A DNA stretch of 64,000 nucleotides from Elizabethkingia sp. YR214 (GCF_003058195.1 NZ_QBUH01000001.1:372001-436000); one strand, 5' to 3'; counted from the stretch's first letter, positions 36,178-45,813 are shown. The notes: generated by a model from the letters alone, not told the origin. Translations and numbers: made by a program.

Positions 36178-36507
36178 CCGATAATCGACAAAAACAATCA
36201 TTGAATTTATTTCAATAATTTATATAAATAATTATCCAACAATTCAATTTCTCTGTTTAGCTTTAAAAATTAGATAATAAAACTAACATAATACTAGTTT
36301 TACCATAAATATATTTAAGCTTTTTCAATTCAAATTTTAACGTCATAACAGTAAAAAGTAAAAAGATTCATACTTACAATAAATAAATAGATTAACTTTT
36401 TTCTTATTTAACAAATCATTAAATTTTATTCCTACATTCGTTAACATTGTGTTAATATAAACTTGACACAAGAAGTTATTAGTCCAAATTATAAAATTTA
36501 AGTTAGT
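36178..36507. other. AT-rich intergenic region before susC
   Basis: 330 bases with no convincing ORF, no strong hairpin and no exact TAnnTTTG. It must hold the susCD promoter; TTAACATTGTGTTAA at about 36442 is an imperfect palindrome that could be an operator. No neighbouring sigma/anti-sigma or regulator gene is present. Confidence 0.5.
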
Positions 36508-39429
36508 ATGAAAAAACGATCCATTATGATGGTTCTTTTAGCATCCTCTATTGGCCTATACGCCCAGGAAGGAAAAGCTAAAGATTCTACAAAAACATCC
36601 AATATTCAGGAGGTTGTAATCACCTCTCTGGGTATTAAAAGACAAGCCAGATCACTGACCTACTCTGCCCAACAGATAGGGGGAGATGAACTTACTGAAG
36701 TCAAAACCCCAAACTTACTAAATTCCATTAACGGAAAAGTATCCAATGTACAAATCAATAAAACCAATGGTGGTGTCGGTGGTTCTGTAAGAATTGTAAT
36801 GCGAGGAGACAAATCAACCAGAAATAGTCAACCTTTATTTGTTATAGATGGTATTCCTATTGTAAATAATACAGGAGGTCCAGAAACAATGGTATTTGCA
36901 CAAATGCCTGACACCGGAGATATCTTCAGTACCATTAACCCGGAAGATATACAAAGTGTAAGCTTTCTGAAAGGGGCATCTGCCGCTGCCCTATACGGAG
37001 CACAAGGGAGTAATGGTGCTGTTTTAATTACTACTAAAAAAGGAGTAGCCGGTAAAAGCAAAATATCATTCTCATCCAGCTTAACATTTGATAAAGCCTA
37101 TAGCCTTCCTAAGCTACAATACAAATATCTTCAGACAACCCCACACGATCTGGCAACACAAACGCCAGGTTCAGAAGAAAGCTGGGGACAGCCGGGTGCA
37201 TCAAAAGATTACCTTAATCGCTTCTTGGATACAGGTGTAACTTTAATTAATAATGTAACTTTTAGTTCCGGAAACCAAAAAACAACTAACTTCTTTTCAA
37301 TAGGAAATACTTCTAATGACGGAATTGTTCCAACCTCAACTTTCAAACAATATAATATCGGTTATAGAAATTCCAGTAAATTTCTTGACGACAAGCTAAC
37401 TCTGGATGCCAATGTTATGGCCTCTCTTCAGGATTCTAAGAACAGATTAACACCTGGTGCATATTACTCTCCCCTTACCAATATTTACTGGTTACCAAGA
37501 GGAGTTGATTTAGATAATTACATGAATGATTATACATATCTCAACAAATCCCGAAACTTAACAGCTCAGAGGTGGTGGGCTATTGATAAAGATGGAAATT
37601 TTAGTGCTGAAAGCCAAAATCCAATGTGGATATTGGACAAAAACCCGGTATTAACCAAAAATAAAAATTTTTATGGGTCTTTAGCATTAAATTATGCAAT
37701 CAACAGCTGGTTAAATTTTAAAGTAAGAGGAAATTATAGCTATTTCTATTCAGATTCAGAAAGAGATCTTTATGCATATACCCATCCAACATTTTTACCA
37801 GGATCATTCCAGGGTAAGAAAAACGGAAGGATCATTAAAAACACTATCGAAAGAACCACTAAATACGGAGATGCATTATTAATAGGTAGCCCGCATATCA
37901 ATGATAATATTAGTTTTGATTTCACAGTTGGTGCCAGTATTTCCGATATCAGAACTACCACAACAAAACTGGACAACAGTATGTTAATGACTCCGAATTT
38001 GTTTGCTCTTAACAATCTGTACTGGCCTGTTGAACTTCAGAAAAACGCAGCCAGCCACACTATTTATCAGGGTAACAGACAGGACCAATCTGTTTTCGCC
38101 AGTACATCATTAGGATATAAGAAATTTCTTTATTTAGATCTAACCTTCAGAAATGACTGGTCTTCAACACTATCCAATACAGGAAGTTATTCTTTCGATT
38201 ATGAATCCATTGGAGCAAATGTTATCCTTTCTGACATATTAACCCTTCCAAAAGCAGTTAGCTTCTGGAAAGTAAGAGCTTCTTATGCTACAGTAGGACA
38301 GGCTTTAGATCCTCTTACAACAGTAATTGCAAGAGGTCTTGATGCTGGTACTATAGATGGATTTAGTTCATCTCCCATTACACAGGAAAAATTTAAAGAT
38401 TTATGGTTGAAGCCTGAATTAAATAAAACATTTGAAGCAGGAACAGAGCTAAGGCTTTTTAAAAACCGTTTAACTTTTGACTTTACTTATTACAGATCTA
38501 ACGTTAAGAATCAGCTCCTTAAAAGTGTAGATGCTGTAAATTTTGGTGATCCATATAACACTGGAAAAATCGACATCAACGGAGGAAACATTCAGAATAC
38601 AGGTTTCGAAGCAAACTTAGCTTATGATGTTTTTAAACAGAAAAAATTTGGTTGGACTGTAACTCTGAATGGGTCTGCCAATAAAAATAGAATCGTAGAA
38701 CTACTTCCTGATAAATATTTTGGTGGAGACGCTCTAAACAATCCTTTACCCTTATTAGGTAGTGGTTATAACAGGCTTAAAGTAGGTGGTTCTTTTGGCG
38801 ACATCTATGGTCGTGGTTACTTAAGAGATGCGCAGGGAAGAATTATCGTTGACGAAAAAGGAGTACCAAAAAGAACAGCTGATGACAAACAGTTTTTAGG
38901 TAATCCAAATCCTAAATTTATTCTTGGATTAAATAATTCATTTTATATTGGGAATTTCAGCCTAAGCTTCTTGATTGACGGTAAATTTGGTGGAAAAGTT
39001 TTAAGTATAACGGAAGCTGTTAATGATGCTCTTGGTGTTAGTAAGGCTTCTGCCGATGCAAGAGATGCGGGCGGAGTATCAATATCTAATGCTGTATACG
39101 AAAATGGGACAAGTTACACAGGCAAAACAAATGCACAGGAATATTATACTAAAGTAGGAGGTAGAGACCCTTTAACAGAAGCATATATGTATAGTGCCAC
39201 TACTATCCGTTTAAGGCAAGCTTCCGCTTCATATACTTTTAAATTAAATTCTAAATATCTTGAAGATGCGACATTAAGCCTTATAGGAACCAACTTGTTC
39301 TTCTTCTACAAGAAAGCTCCTTTCGATCCAGAGCAAGTATCTGGAGTTAACCCTGGTGGTGTTGGTATTGACATTTATGGATTGCCACTTACCCGTTCAA
39401 TAGGACTTTCTGTTAAGCTTAATTTCTAA
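36508..39429 (+). CDS. SusC/RagA-family TonB-linked outer membrane protein
   Basis: A 973-residue TonB-dependent transporter. Signal peptide MKKRSIMMVLLASSIGLYAQ, TonB-box-like NIQEVVITSLGI, then the plug domain (about 50-190) with QPLFVIDGIPIVN, INPEDIQSVSFLKGASAAALYGAQGSNG split by short gaps, and the 22-strand barrel ending SIGLSVKLNF. The usual N-terminal carboxypeptidase-regulatory-like domain of SusC proteins is absent. It pairs with the SusD-like lipoprotein gene 11 nt downstream. The substrate is unknown; no glycan-degrading genes flank it. Confidence 0.95.
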   Translation: MKKRSIMMVLLASSIGLYAQEGKAKDSTKTSNIQEVVITSLGIKRQARSLTYSAQQIGGDELTEVKTPNLLNSINGKVSNVQINKTNGGVGGSVRIVMRGDKSTRNSQPLFVIDGIPIVNNTGGPETMVFAQMPDTGDIFSTINPEDIQSVSFLKGASAAALYGAQGSNGAVLITTKKGVAGKSKISFSSSLTFDKAYSLPKLQYKYLQTTPHDLATQTPGSEESWGQPGASKDYLNRFLDTGVTLINNVTFSSGNQKTTNFFSIGNTSNDGIVPTSTFKQYNIGYRNSSKFLDDKLTLDANVMASLQDSKNRLTPGAYYSPLTNIYWLPRGVDLDNYMNDYTYLNKSRNLTAQRWWAIDKDGNFSAESQNPMWILDKNPVLTKNKNFYGSLALNYAINSWLNFKVRGNYSYFYSDSERDLYAYTHPTFLPGSFQGKKNGRIIKNTIERTTKYGDALLIGSPHINDNISFDFTVGASISDIRTTTTKLDNSMLMTPNLFALNNLYWPVELQKNAASHTIYQGNRQDQSVFASTSLGYKKFLYLDLTFRNDWSSTLSNTGSYSFDYESIGANVILSDILTLPKAVSFWKVRASYATVGQALDPLTTVIARGLDAGTIDGFSSSPITQEKFKDLWLKPELNKTFEAGTELRLFKNRLTFDFTYYRSNVKNQLLKSVDAVNFGDPYNTGKIDINGGNIQNTGFEANLAYDVFKQKKFGWTVTLNGSANKNRIVELLPDKYFGGDALNNPLPLLGSGYNRLKVGGSFGDIYGRGYLRDAQGRIIVDEKGVPKRTADDKQFLGNPNPKFILGLNNSFYIGNFSLSFLIDGKFGGKVLSITEAVNDALGVSKASADARDAGGVSISNAVYENGTSYTGKTNAQEYYTKVGGRDPLTEAYMYSATTIRLRQASASYTFKLNSKYLEDATLSLIGTNLFFFYKKAPFDPEQVSGVNPGGVGIDIYGLPLTRSIGLSVKLNF

Positions 39430-39440
39430 ATACAATTACA

Positions 39441-41084
39441 ATGAAAAAATTTAATCATAAAATATTTCCGATTATCATCACCAGCTTACTCGCAGCTAAT
39501 AGTTGTACGCGTGACTTCAATGACATTAACAAAGAGTATGTAAAAGGACTGGATGAAGAACAGTTAAATGCTGATTATGGACAATTAGTTACCGCAATGA
39601 AACTAATGCAAAAAAGCATATTAGGTATTGATTTAGGTGTTTATCAGTTAACTCAAAATCTTAATTCAGATATGTATAGCGGATACTTTAGTACTCCAAA
39701 CCCTTTTGGTGGACCAAACAATCTTACCTACTTCATGAAAGACAACTGGAATGAGAGAATCATGATTACGCAACTGGAAGATGTTCTCAATCGTGCAGAA
39801 ATATTCAAATCTGTTGCAACAAAAACATATCCAAGTTACGATTTTACACATGCAACAGCTATTATTAATATTGTTAAAGTAATATCATCATTAAAAACAT
39901 CTGATGCACATGGGCCTGTAATCTATAGCAAATTTAATAACCCAAATGCTGATGGTTCTACCGATTTTGACTCTCAGGCAGATGCTTATCATTTCTTTAT
40001 TGCAGATCTTAACAAGTCCATAACTGTACTAAGTAATAAAACTCTTTCACAAGAGGATAATTCAGTTATAAAAGGAGCTGATATATTCTATAACGGAGAT
40101 ACCTCTAAATGGATGAAGTTTGCTAATTCCCTTAAATTTAGAATAGCCATGAGAATGTCATATGCAGCTCCTGCTGATGCAAAAAAATACGCAGAAGAAG
40201 CTCTTGTTTCACCTGCTGGTTTAATAGAAAACAATGTGGACAATGCATTACTAAGTTATAATGCTCCATCTCCTCTAGGTGGTGATATTTACGATTGGAC
40301 TGACTGTAGAGCCGGAGCTCCGCTGTTATCTTACATGACAAGTTATAAAGATCCTCGAATTACAGCATACGCAGACCCTGCAACTGATCCATTATTAAAA
40401 GGACAATACATTGGTATTAGAAATGGTATCAATCTGTCAAAAAATGGTAAATCATTTTATGTCAACTATTCTATTCCTAAAGCTGAAGCTGCTAGTGGAG
40501 CTTATTTCACCCGAGACAATGCTTCCGGTAAGGGTAAATTCTTCGGAGCTTCTGAAACATGGTTTCTAAAAGCTGAAGCCGCATTAAAAGGTTATGCAGG
40601 AGCTGGAGATGCTAAAACTAATTATGAAACAGCAATTAAAACCTCTTTTGAAGAATGGGGTAAAAGTGCTGATGCAATAGCTTATTTACAGGATGCCACT
40701 TCTGTACAACAACCATATATTGACCCTAAAGATTCGGGAAACAATATTCCTGCAGGAAGCCCAATGTTAAGTACAATTACCATTAAATGGAACGATGCTG
40801 ATTCTAACGAACGAAAACTAGAAAGAATTATGACCCAAAAATGGTTGGCTCTTTATCCTGATGGTTCTGAAGCATGGGCTGAACAAAGAAGAACAGGTTA
40901 TCCTATTCTATTCCAAAACCTTGTTAATGAAAGTCAGGGAACCATTGACACTAAATTAATGATTAGAAGAATTCCTATTGCTAATAAGTATAGAAATAAT
41001 AATCCTGTAGGCTACCAGCGAGCACTAAGCACATTAGGCGGTCCTGATACCGGAGGAACTAAATTATGGTGGGATAAAAAATAA
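39441..41084 (+). CDS. SusD/RagB-family nutrient-binding lipoprotein
   Basis: A 547-residue surface lipoprotein (lipobox LLAANSC-TRDF). Helical TPR-like scaffold with SusD-like segments such as WMKFANSLKFRIAMRMSYAAP, ETWFLKAEAALKGY and the C-terminal QKWLALYPDGSEAWAEQRRTGYP, then LIRRIPI-type ending (MIRRIPIANKYRNNN). This fits the SusD-like 2 subgroup. It forms the lid over the SusC barrel for import of an oligomeric nutrient. Terminated 5 nt after the stop. Confidence 0.93.
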   Translation: MKKFNHKIFPIIITSLLAANSCTRDFNDINKEYVKGLDEEQLNADYGQLVTAMKLMQKSILGIDLGVYQLTQNLNSDMYSGYFSTPNPFGGPNNLTYFMKDNWNERIMITQLEDVLNRAEIFKSVATKTYPSYDFTHATAIINIVKVISSLKTSDAHGPVIYSKFNNPNADGSTDFDSQADAYHFFIADLNKSITVLSNKTLSQEDNSVIKGADIFYNGDTSKWMKFANSLKFRIAMRMSYAAPADAKKYAEEALVSPAGLIENNVDNALLSYNAPSPLGGDIYDWTDCRAGAPLLSYMTSYKDPRITAYADPATDPLLKGQYIGIRNGINLSKNGKSFYVNYSIPKAEAASGAYFTRDNASGKGKFFGASETWFLKAEAALKGYAGAGDAKTNYETAIKTSFEEWGKSADAIAYLQDATSVQQPYIDPKDSGNNIPAGSPMLSTITIKWNDADSNERKLERIMTQKWLALYPDGSEAWAEQRRTGYPILFQNLVNESQGTIDTKLMIRRIPIANKYRNNNPVGYQRALSTLGGPDTGGTKLWWDKK

Positions 41085-41088
41085 TTTC

Positions 41089-41120
41089 AAAAAAGTACGG
41101 GAAAATTCCCGTACTTTTTT
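41089..41120. terminator. Terminator after susD
   Basis: Fifteen-base stem AAAAAAGTACGGGAA / TTCCCGTACTTTTTT. Symmetrical, so it can also end the leftward peptide gene. Confidence 0.92.
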
Positions 41121-41144
41121 GTTTTATAAAGTCTGCATTAACTA

Positions 41145-41387
41145 TTAATAAGGACAAATTTCTTCCCAACAGCTTAGCGGACCATATCCAAAATTGCCAT
41201 GAACTTTGGTATAATTACTAAAACATTGTGCATACGAAGAGTAGTTAGCACTGAAATTACATGATCCGGCACTAGATCTACATGTACTATTTACATCCGC
41301 ACATGTAGTTTGAGTAGCACCGCCACTGATATTTTTCAATTCTGTTCTTGTTAAAGGATTTCTTTTCATGTTTTTAAGATTTTTCAT
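41145..41387 (-). CDS. Bacteriocin-like double-glycine-leader peptide with six cysteines
   Basis: An 80-residue peptide precursor. The leader MKNLKNMKRNPLTRTELKNI ends in SGG (Gly22-Gly23), the Chryseobacterium-type leader pattern (L-T-R-x-E-L-K-x-I-x-G-G) recognised by C39-peptidase transporters. The predicted 57-residue core has cysteines at 29, 36, 43, 55, 73 and 78 and is rich in Ser, Asn and Tyr, so three disulphides or a RiPP-type modification are possible. A second Met at residue 7 could also start it. No maturation enzyme, immunity gene or exporter is adjacent. A near-consensus -7 element lies 29 nt upstream. Confidence 0.78.
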   Translation of the reverse strand: MKNLKNMKRNPLTRTELKNISGGATQTTCADVNSTCRSSAGSCNFSANYSSYAQCFSNYTKVHGNFGYGPLSCWEEICPY

Positions 41388-41415
41388 AGTAAATATTTTT
41401 ATTTGGTTAGTTTAT

Positions 41416-41423
41416 CGAAGATA
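41416..41423 (-). promoter_or_regulatory. Possible -7 element (TATCTTCG) of the GG-leader peptide gene
   Basis: One mismatch from TAnnTTTG on the minus strand, 28 nt before the ATG at 41387. Confidence 0.4.
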
Positions 41424-41601
41424 CAACTTTTTCATTATCAGAAATCTACCATTTAAAAAAAGCTTCATCATTCGTAAATAAAATATCTGATCGTGAAAAG
41501 ATTCCGAGTATCTCCCTTTTTTTACCTGCAAATATTCTCTTTTTATCACTGAATATGAACAGTATCCTTTCTAAAACAGCAATCTCTTTATCATAATTTT
41601 T

Positions 41602-41609
41602 TATCTTTG
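41602..41609 (+). promoter_or_regulatory. -7 promoter element (TATCTTTG) of the M1 peptidase gene
   Basis: Exact match. It overlaps the in-frame TTG at 41607, excluding that codon as start and favouring ATG 41625. Confidence 0.65.
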
Positions 41610-41624
41610 GAAAAAATTAATAAA

Positions 41625-43472
41625 ATGGTTAGAAACTTCCTTTCTATTGCTCTTATGCTGGTTTTCGGACTGGCACTAGCTCAAAAAGGGCCTTACTATC
41701 AGCAAAAGGCAAAGTACAAGATGGATATTGATGTAGATGCTACTAAGTTCACTTACCTTGGAAAACAAAGCATTCAGTACACCAACAATTCACCTGATGA
41801 ATTAAAAGTTATTTATATGCATCTTTATTGGAATGCCTTCAAATCGGGCTCCATGATGGATGAAAGAGTAAGAAATCAGGGTAAAAATTCTGATAAAAGA
41901 TTACAAAAGGACGGTGTATCACGTTTAGCATCAATTCCTACAGATCAGGAAGGACGCCAAAACATTCATTGGATTAAACAAAACGGAAAGGATCTAAAGT
42001 TTGAAATACAGGAAACTGTAATGAAAGTTATTCTTAATGAACCTTTAAAGCCTAACAGTACTACCTCTTTATCTATGGAATGGGATGCTAATATTCCAAT
42101 GCAAATCCGTAGAGCAGGCCGTAACAACAGCGAAGGTGTAGATATGACGATGACCCAGTGGTATCCTAAAATTTCTGAATACGATTACGATGGCTGGGCA
42201 GCTTTCGACTATATTGGAAGAGAGTTCCACGCTCCGTTTTCAGACTTTGACGTTACTATAAAAATAGATAAAAACTACGTATTAGGTGCCGGAGGAACTC
42301 TGGAGAATTCTACAGAAGTAAAAGGTTATACTGCAGCATCAAATGTAAAAGCAGACCAGGATGGTAAGGCAACATGGAAATGGACAGCTAAAAATATTCT
42401 GGATTTTGCATGGGCTGCGGACAGAGATTATTCCGTTGACGAATTCACTGTACTGGGCGGACCTAAAGTTTATTTTGTCTATCAGAAGTCAGAAAAAACA
42501 AAATACTGGGAAGAGGCGAAGCCTTATATAACCAAATATTTCCAGATAATGAACGCACAGTTCGGGCAATATGCCTGGCCTTCTTATTCCTTTATACAAG
42601 GTGGAGACGGAGGAATGGAATACGGAATGTGTACCATGATCTTAGGAGAAGCGAAATCGGTAAAAGATTTATGTGGCCTTATGTTCCACGAAGGATCTCA
42701 TTCTTGGTATCAGCAAATGCTGGCAACTAATGAAAGTGTGAGACCGTGGATGGATGAAGGATTTACAAGCTATGCAGAAGCTTATGTGAGCAATCAGCTT
42801 TTCCCTCCTGCAAAACCACAAGCTAATCCTTTTGTTTCCAGCATCAATAACTATATAAAATTTGTAAAAACTGGAAAAGAAGAGCCTGCGTCATGGTTAG
42901 GAGATCACCACGATGATGGAACTGCATATACTTTTGCTTCTTATGTAAAAGGAGAGTTATTCCTTGTAGAATTAGGCTACATTATGGGTGAGCAGAACCT
43001 TTCAAAAACAATGAAAAAATACTATGATGATTGGAGCATGAAACATCCTACAGATAGAGATTTCATACACATTGCACAAAAGATTTCCGGAATGGATTTG
43101 AAGTGGTTCCAGAATTACTGGATCAACACCACAAAAACGATTGATTATGGTATTAAAAGTGTAAAATACGGAGACACATCTACAACAATTACATTAACAA
43201 ATAACGGAACCCTTCCGATGCCTATAGACTTCAATGTCTTAACCAAGGATAAAAAGGTATTAACATACCACATCCCGCTTAATATGATGCGTACACCTAA
43301 AACTACAGATATCTATGGTCCTATTACTGTAATGCCTTTCTGGAATTGGACAATGAAAGATTACGAACTGACTATTCCATACAGTAAGGCTCAGCTTCAG
43401 GCTATCGGAATCGATTTCAGTCAGCGTTTAGCAGATGTTAACCCTGCCGATAATATTATCGAGGTAAAATAG
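41625..43472 (+). CDS. M1-family metallopeptidase (exported)
   Basis: A 615-residue exported aminopeptidase-like enzyme. Signal peptide MVRNFLSIALMLVFGLALAQ. The N-terminal beta-domain (about 20-260) includes TQWYPKISEYDYDGW. The zinc site is H355-E-G-S-H359 in MFHEGSHSWYQQM with E378 in WMDEGFTSYAEAY. The exopeptidase GGMEYGM motif (GxMEN-like) is at about 333. All catalytic parts are present. The following coaX gene is 4 nt away, so the two are likely co-transcribed. Confidence 0.92.
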   Translation: MVRNFLSIALMLVFGLALAQKGPYYQQKAKYKMDIDVDATKFTYLGKQSIQYTNNSPDELKVIYMHLYWNAFKSGSMMDERVRNQGKNSDKRLQKDGVSRLASIPTDQEGRQNIHWIKQNGKDLKFEIQETVMKVILNEPLKPNSTTSLSMEWDANIPMQIRRAGRNNSEGVDMTMTQWYPKISEYDYDGWAAFDYIGREFHAPFSDFDVTIKIDKNYVLGAGGTLENSTEVKGYTAASNVKADQDGKATWKWTAKNILDFAWAADRDYSVDEFTVLGGPKVYFVYQKSEKTKYWEEAKPYITKYFQIMNAQFGQYAWPSYSFIQGGDGGMEYGMCTMILGEAKSVKDLCGLMFHEGSHSWYQQMLATNESVRPWMDEGFTSYAEAYVSNQLFPPAKPQANPFVSSINNYIKFVKTGKEEPASWLGDHHDDGTAYTFASYVKGELFLVELGYIMGEQNLSKTMKKYYDDWSMKHPTDRDFIHIAQKISGMDLKWFQNYWINTTKTIDYGIKSVKYGDTSTTITLTNNGTLPMPIDFNVLTKDKKVLTYHIPLNMMRTPKTTDIYGPITVMPFWNWTMKDYELTIPYSKAQLQAIGIDFSQRLADVNPADNIIEVK

Positions 43473-43476
43473 TTTT

Positions 43477-44235
43477 ATGAGATCAATTGTCATCAATATA
43501 GGAAATACCAATATCCGTTTCGGTTTGTTTAACGGAGACAGTTGTGAAATTTCCTGGGTAATCAATACAAAACCATACCGTACAAGTGATGAACTCTTCA
43601 TACAGTTCCTTACGCTTTATCAGTACAATAAAATTGATATTGATAATATTGAGAAAATCATCATTGGTTCCGTTGTACCTCAGCTTACCTATGATATTTC
43701 CAGAGCTGTACACAAGATCCATAATATGAAACCCATTCTGGTAGACCGCAGTACGCCTTCTGGTGTACAAGCCAAGTCTAAACAGATGGGTACAGATATT
43801 TACGCAAATCTTGTAGCAGCACACAATCTTTATCCGGACAGAAAAAAGATTATTCTGGATTTTGGAACCGCACTTACTGCAAGCTGCGTTGCAGAAACAG
43901 GTGAAACATTGGGTGTTATTATTGCTCCCGGTATTATTACCTCACTTAATTCGTTGATTAATCAGACTGCTCAGCTGCCTGAAATTGAATTAAAGAAACC
44001 AAAATCTGTATTGGGATTAGATACGGTAACCTGTATGCAAAGCGGAATGGTATACGGCTTCCTTGGAATGGTAGAAGGCTTTGTGGACAGAATTAATAGC
44101 GAAGTGAATGATGACTGCTTCGTAATTGCAACAGGCGGAGTATCCCATGTATACAAGCCTCTGACAGAAAAAATTCATGTTGCAGACAGGCTCCACACCC
44201 TTAAAGGGCTTTACTACCTAGGTAAAGATTTATAA
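43477..44235 (+). CDS. coaX: Type III pantothenate kinase (divergent)
   Basis: A 252-residue CoaX-type pantothenate kinase, first step of coenzyme A synthesis. The ASKHA phosphate motif reads VINIGNTNIRFGLF, where DxGNT is usual (Asp replaced by Asn). The GxDR-type segment is MGTDIYANLVAA, keeping the Asp but not the Arg. The third motif is DFGTALTASCVAE, followed by LGVIIAPGI and IATGGVSHVY. Overall assignment is firm, but several normally invariant residues differ. Located between the M1 peptidase and acetyltransferase genes, closely packed. Confidence 0.88.
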   Translation: MRSIVINIGNTNIRFGLFNGDSCEISWVINTKPYRTSDELFIQFLTLYQYNKIDIDNIEKIIIGSVVPQLTYDISRAVHKIHNMKPILVDRSTPSGVQAKSKQMGTDIYANLVAAHNLYPDRKKIILDFGTALTASCVAETGETLGVIIAPGIITSLNSLINQTAQLPEIELKKPKSVLGLDTVTCMQSGMVYGFLGMVEGFVDRINSEVNDDCFVIATGGVSHVYKPLTEKIHVADRLHTLKGLYYLGKDL

Positions 44236-44236
44236 A

Positions 44237-44761
44237 ATGGAAGTTCCTTTAAAAATAGAAACAGAACGTCTGATTCTTTCTCCTCTGAAAGAATCAGATA
44301 TTCCGTTGATTACAGAGTATTTACAGGAAAAAATTATTTCTGACAATACTTCTAATATCCCCCATCCCTATTCTGAATCCGATGCCCGGACCTGGATAAA
44401 AATGTCAGACGATGCTCTGACAGCTAAAACCGGCTATACTTTTGCCATACGTGAAAAAGAAGGAAAAATAATTGGTGCCATTGGTCTACACGACAGAAGT
44501 GATAATAAAGCTGAACTAGGCTACTGGATAGCTGTTCCTTTCTGGAATAAAGGTTATGCTACAGAAGCAGCATCTGCAATTCTGAATTTCGGAATTAAAG
44601 AGTTAAAGTTCCATAAGATTTATGCCACACACTTTATTCATAATCCGGCTTCAGGAAAAATTATGGAAAAAATTGGAATGCAGAAAGAAGCTATTTTAAA
44701 ACATCATATAAAAAAGGAAGAGCAATACTTAGACATCCAAATGTACTCTCTTATCGTCTAA
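44237..44761 (+). CDS. GNAT-family N-acetyltransferase (RimJ/RimL-like)
   Basis: A 174-residue acetyltransferase. It begins IETERLILSPLKESDIPLI and contains IGLHDRSDNKAELGYWIAVPFWNKGYATEAA, given here in outline, the acetyl-CoA-binding block (NKGYATEA) at about 105-112. SGKIMEKIGMQKEAIL closes the domain. It starts 1 nt after coaX, and its last 4 nt overlap the end of the convergent tadA gene. Substrate may be a protein N-terminus or small amine; unknown. Confidence 0.88.
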   Translation: MEVPLKIETERLILSPLKESDIPLITEYLQEKIISDNTSNIPHPYSESDARTWIKMSDDALTAKTGYTFAIREKEGKIIGAIGLHDRSDNKAELGYWIAVPFWNKGYATEAASAILNFGIKELKFHKIYATHFIHNPASGKIMEKIGMQKEAILKHHIKKEEQYLDIQMYSLIV

Positions 44762-45189
44762 CGTTTCGATTTGAAAAAATCTTTGATGAGTGCCGAGCAT
44801 TCATTTTCCAGAACTCCGGAAACAATTTCTGTTTTAGGATGGAGAGATAAACCTTTATTGATAAATCCTCTCTTCTCATCCCTCGCTCCTATCACTATTT
44901 TTGAAAGCTGTGACCAAGCCAACGCTCCGGCACACATTACACAAGGCTCAAGCGTAACATACATTGTACAGTCTATAAGATATTTTCCGCCCAACATATT
45001 CGCTGCAGCTGTTATCGCCTGCATTTCGGCATGAGCTGTCACATCATTCAGTAGTTCTGTAAGATTATGTGCTCTGGCAATGATCCTTTCATTATAGACC
45101 ACAATACAGCCTACCGGGACTTCATCCTTTTCCAATGCTGCTTGCGCCTCTTGAAAGGCCATTTTCATAAAATATTCGTCTGTAAACAT
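44758..45189 (-). CDS. tadA: tRNA-adenosine (A34) deaminase
   Basis: A 143-residue zinc deaminase converting A34 to inosine in tRNA-Arg(ACG). The catalytic HAE motif is H53-A-E55 and the zinc cysteines are C83-V-M-C86 in LEPCVMCAGAL. KIVIGARDEKRGFINKGLSL is the TadA-specific block. Its stop lies directly against the next upstream gene in the leftward pair, so it is co-transcribed with the TonB-C-like gene; the two genes abut at 45189/45190. Confidence 0.93.
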   Translation of the reverse strand: MFTDEYFMKMAFQEAQAALEKDEVPVGCIVVYNERIIARAHNLTELLNDVTAHAEMQAITAAANMLGGKYLIDCTMYVTLEPCVMCAGALAWSQLSKIVIGARDEKRGFINKGLSLHPKTEIVSGVLENECSALIKDFFKSKR

Positions 45190-45813
45190 CTAGTCAAATT
45201 TCATAGTAATCGGAAAGGTAAATCTGGATCGGACTGCTACACCATGCAATGTTCCCGGAATAAATTTATCCGGTACAAGATACATACATATTTCGGCCTG
45301 TCTGTTGAAGACAATATTGCCTCCCTCGGATTTTACCTGAGCAATGCTTCCGTCCCTTTCAACAACAAAGGTAACAATGCTTTTCAGCACTGCATTACGA
45401 TCTACATCAGCATCAAAGTAAAAAGAACTGCTTACTATTTCTCTCAGCTTATCAATTCCACCTGGATACTCAGCTGCATGGTCTGGGTTTTTCTCTACAA
45501 TTACTTCTTTTTTCTGGGGAACTTCTTTGTTTAGCTTTGCCAGTTGTTCAAGGTTTTTAGTCTTGATTAAAACGCCAAGATAGGCCTGGTTACGTACACT
45601 GTCCAATTTCTTGATAAAGAAACCATATTCACTTTCCAGTTTTATTTTTTCTTCGAAATTTCGAACCAGCCCCAGTCTTCGTTTAAACTCTTCATTAACT
45701 TTTAACTGATGCTGATCATAAAAATTCTTTACCTCTCTGAACTCTTCAGTTTGTTGTGAAAAATAAAAAACAGAAAACAATAAAAAGCAAAAACAATATA
45801 GAGATCTTTTCAT
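45190..45813 (-). CDS. Secreted protein with TonB C-terminal-like domain
   Basis: A 207-residue exported protein from the ATG at 45811-45813 (the frame extends to a TTG at 45828). Signal peptide MKRSLYCFCFLLFSVFYFS. A helical charged region (about 20-110) precedes a TonB-like C-terminal domain: HAAEYPGGIDKLREIVSSSF, LKSIVTFVVERDGSIAQVK and FPITMKF. Many Bacteroidota encode such proteins without the cytoplasmic/membrane anchor of true TonB; role unknown. It precedes tadA on the same strand. Confidence 0.8.
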   Translation of the reverse strand: MKRSLYCFCFLLFSVFYFSQQTEEFREVKNFYDQHQLKVNEEFKRRLGLVRNFEEKIKLESEYGFFIKKLDSVRNQAYLGVLIKTKNLEQLAKLNKEVPQKKEVIVEKNPDHAAEYPGGIDKLREIVSSSFYFDADVDRNAVLKSIVTFVVERDGSIAQVKSEGGNIVFNRQAEICMYLVPDKFIPGTLHGVAVRSRFTFPITMKFD

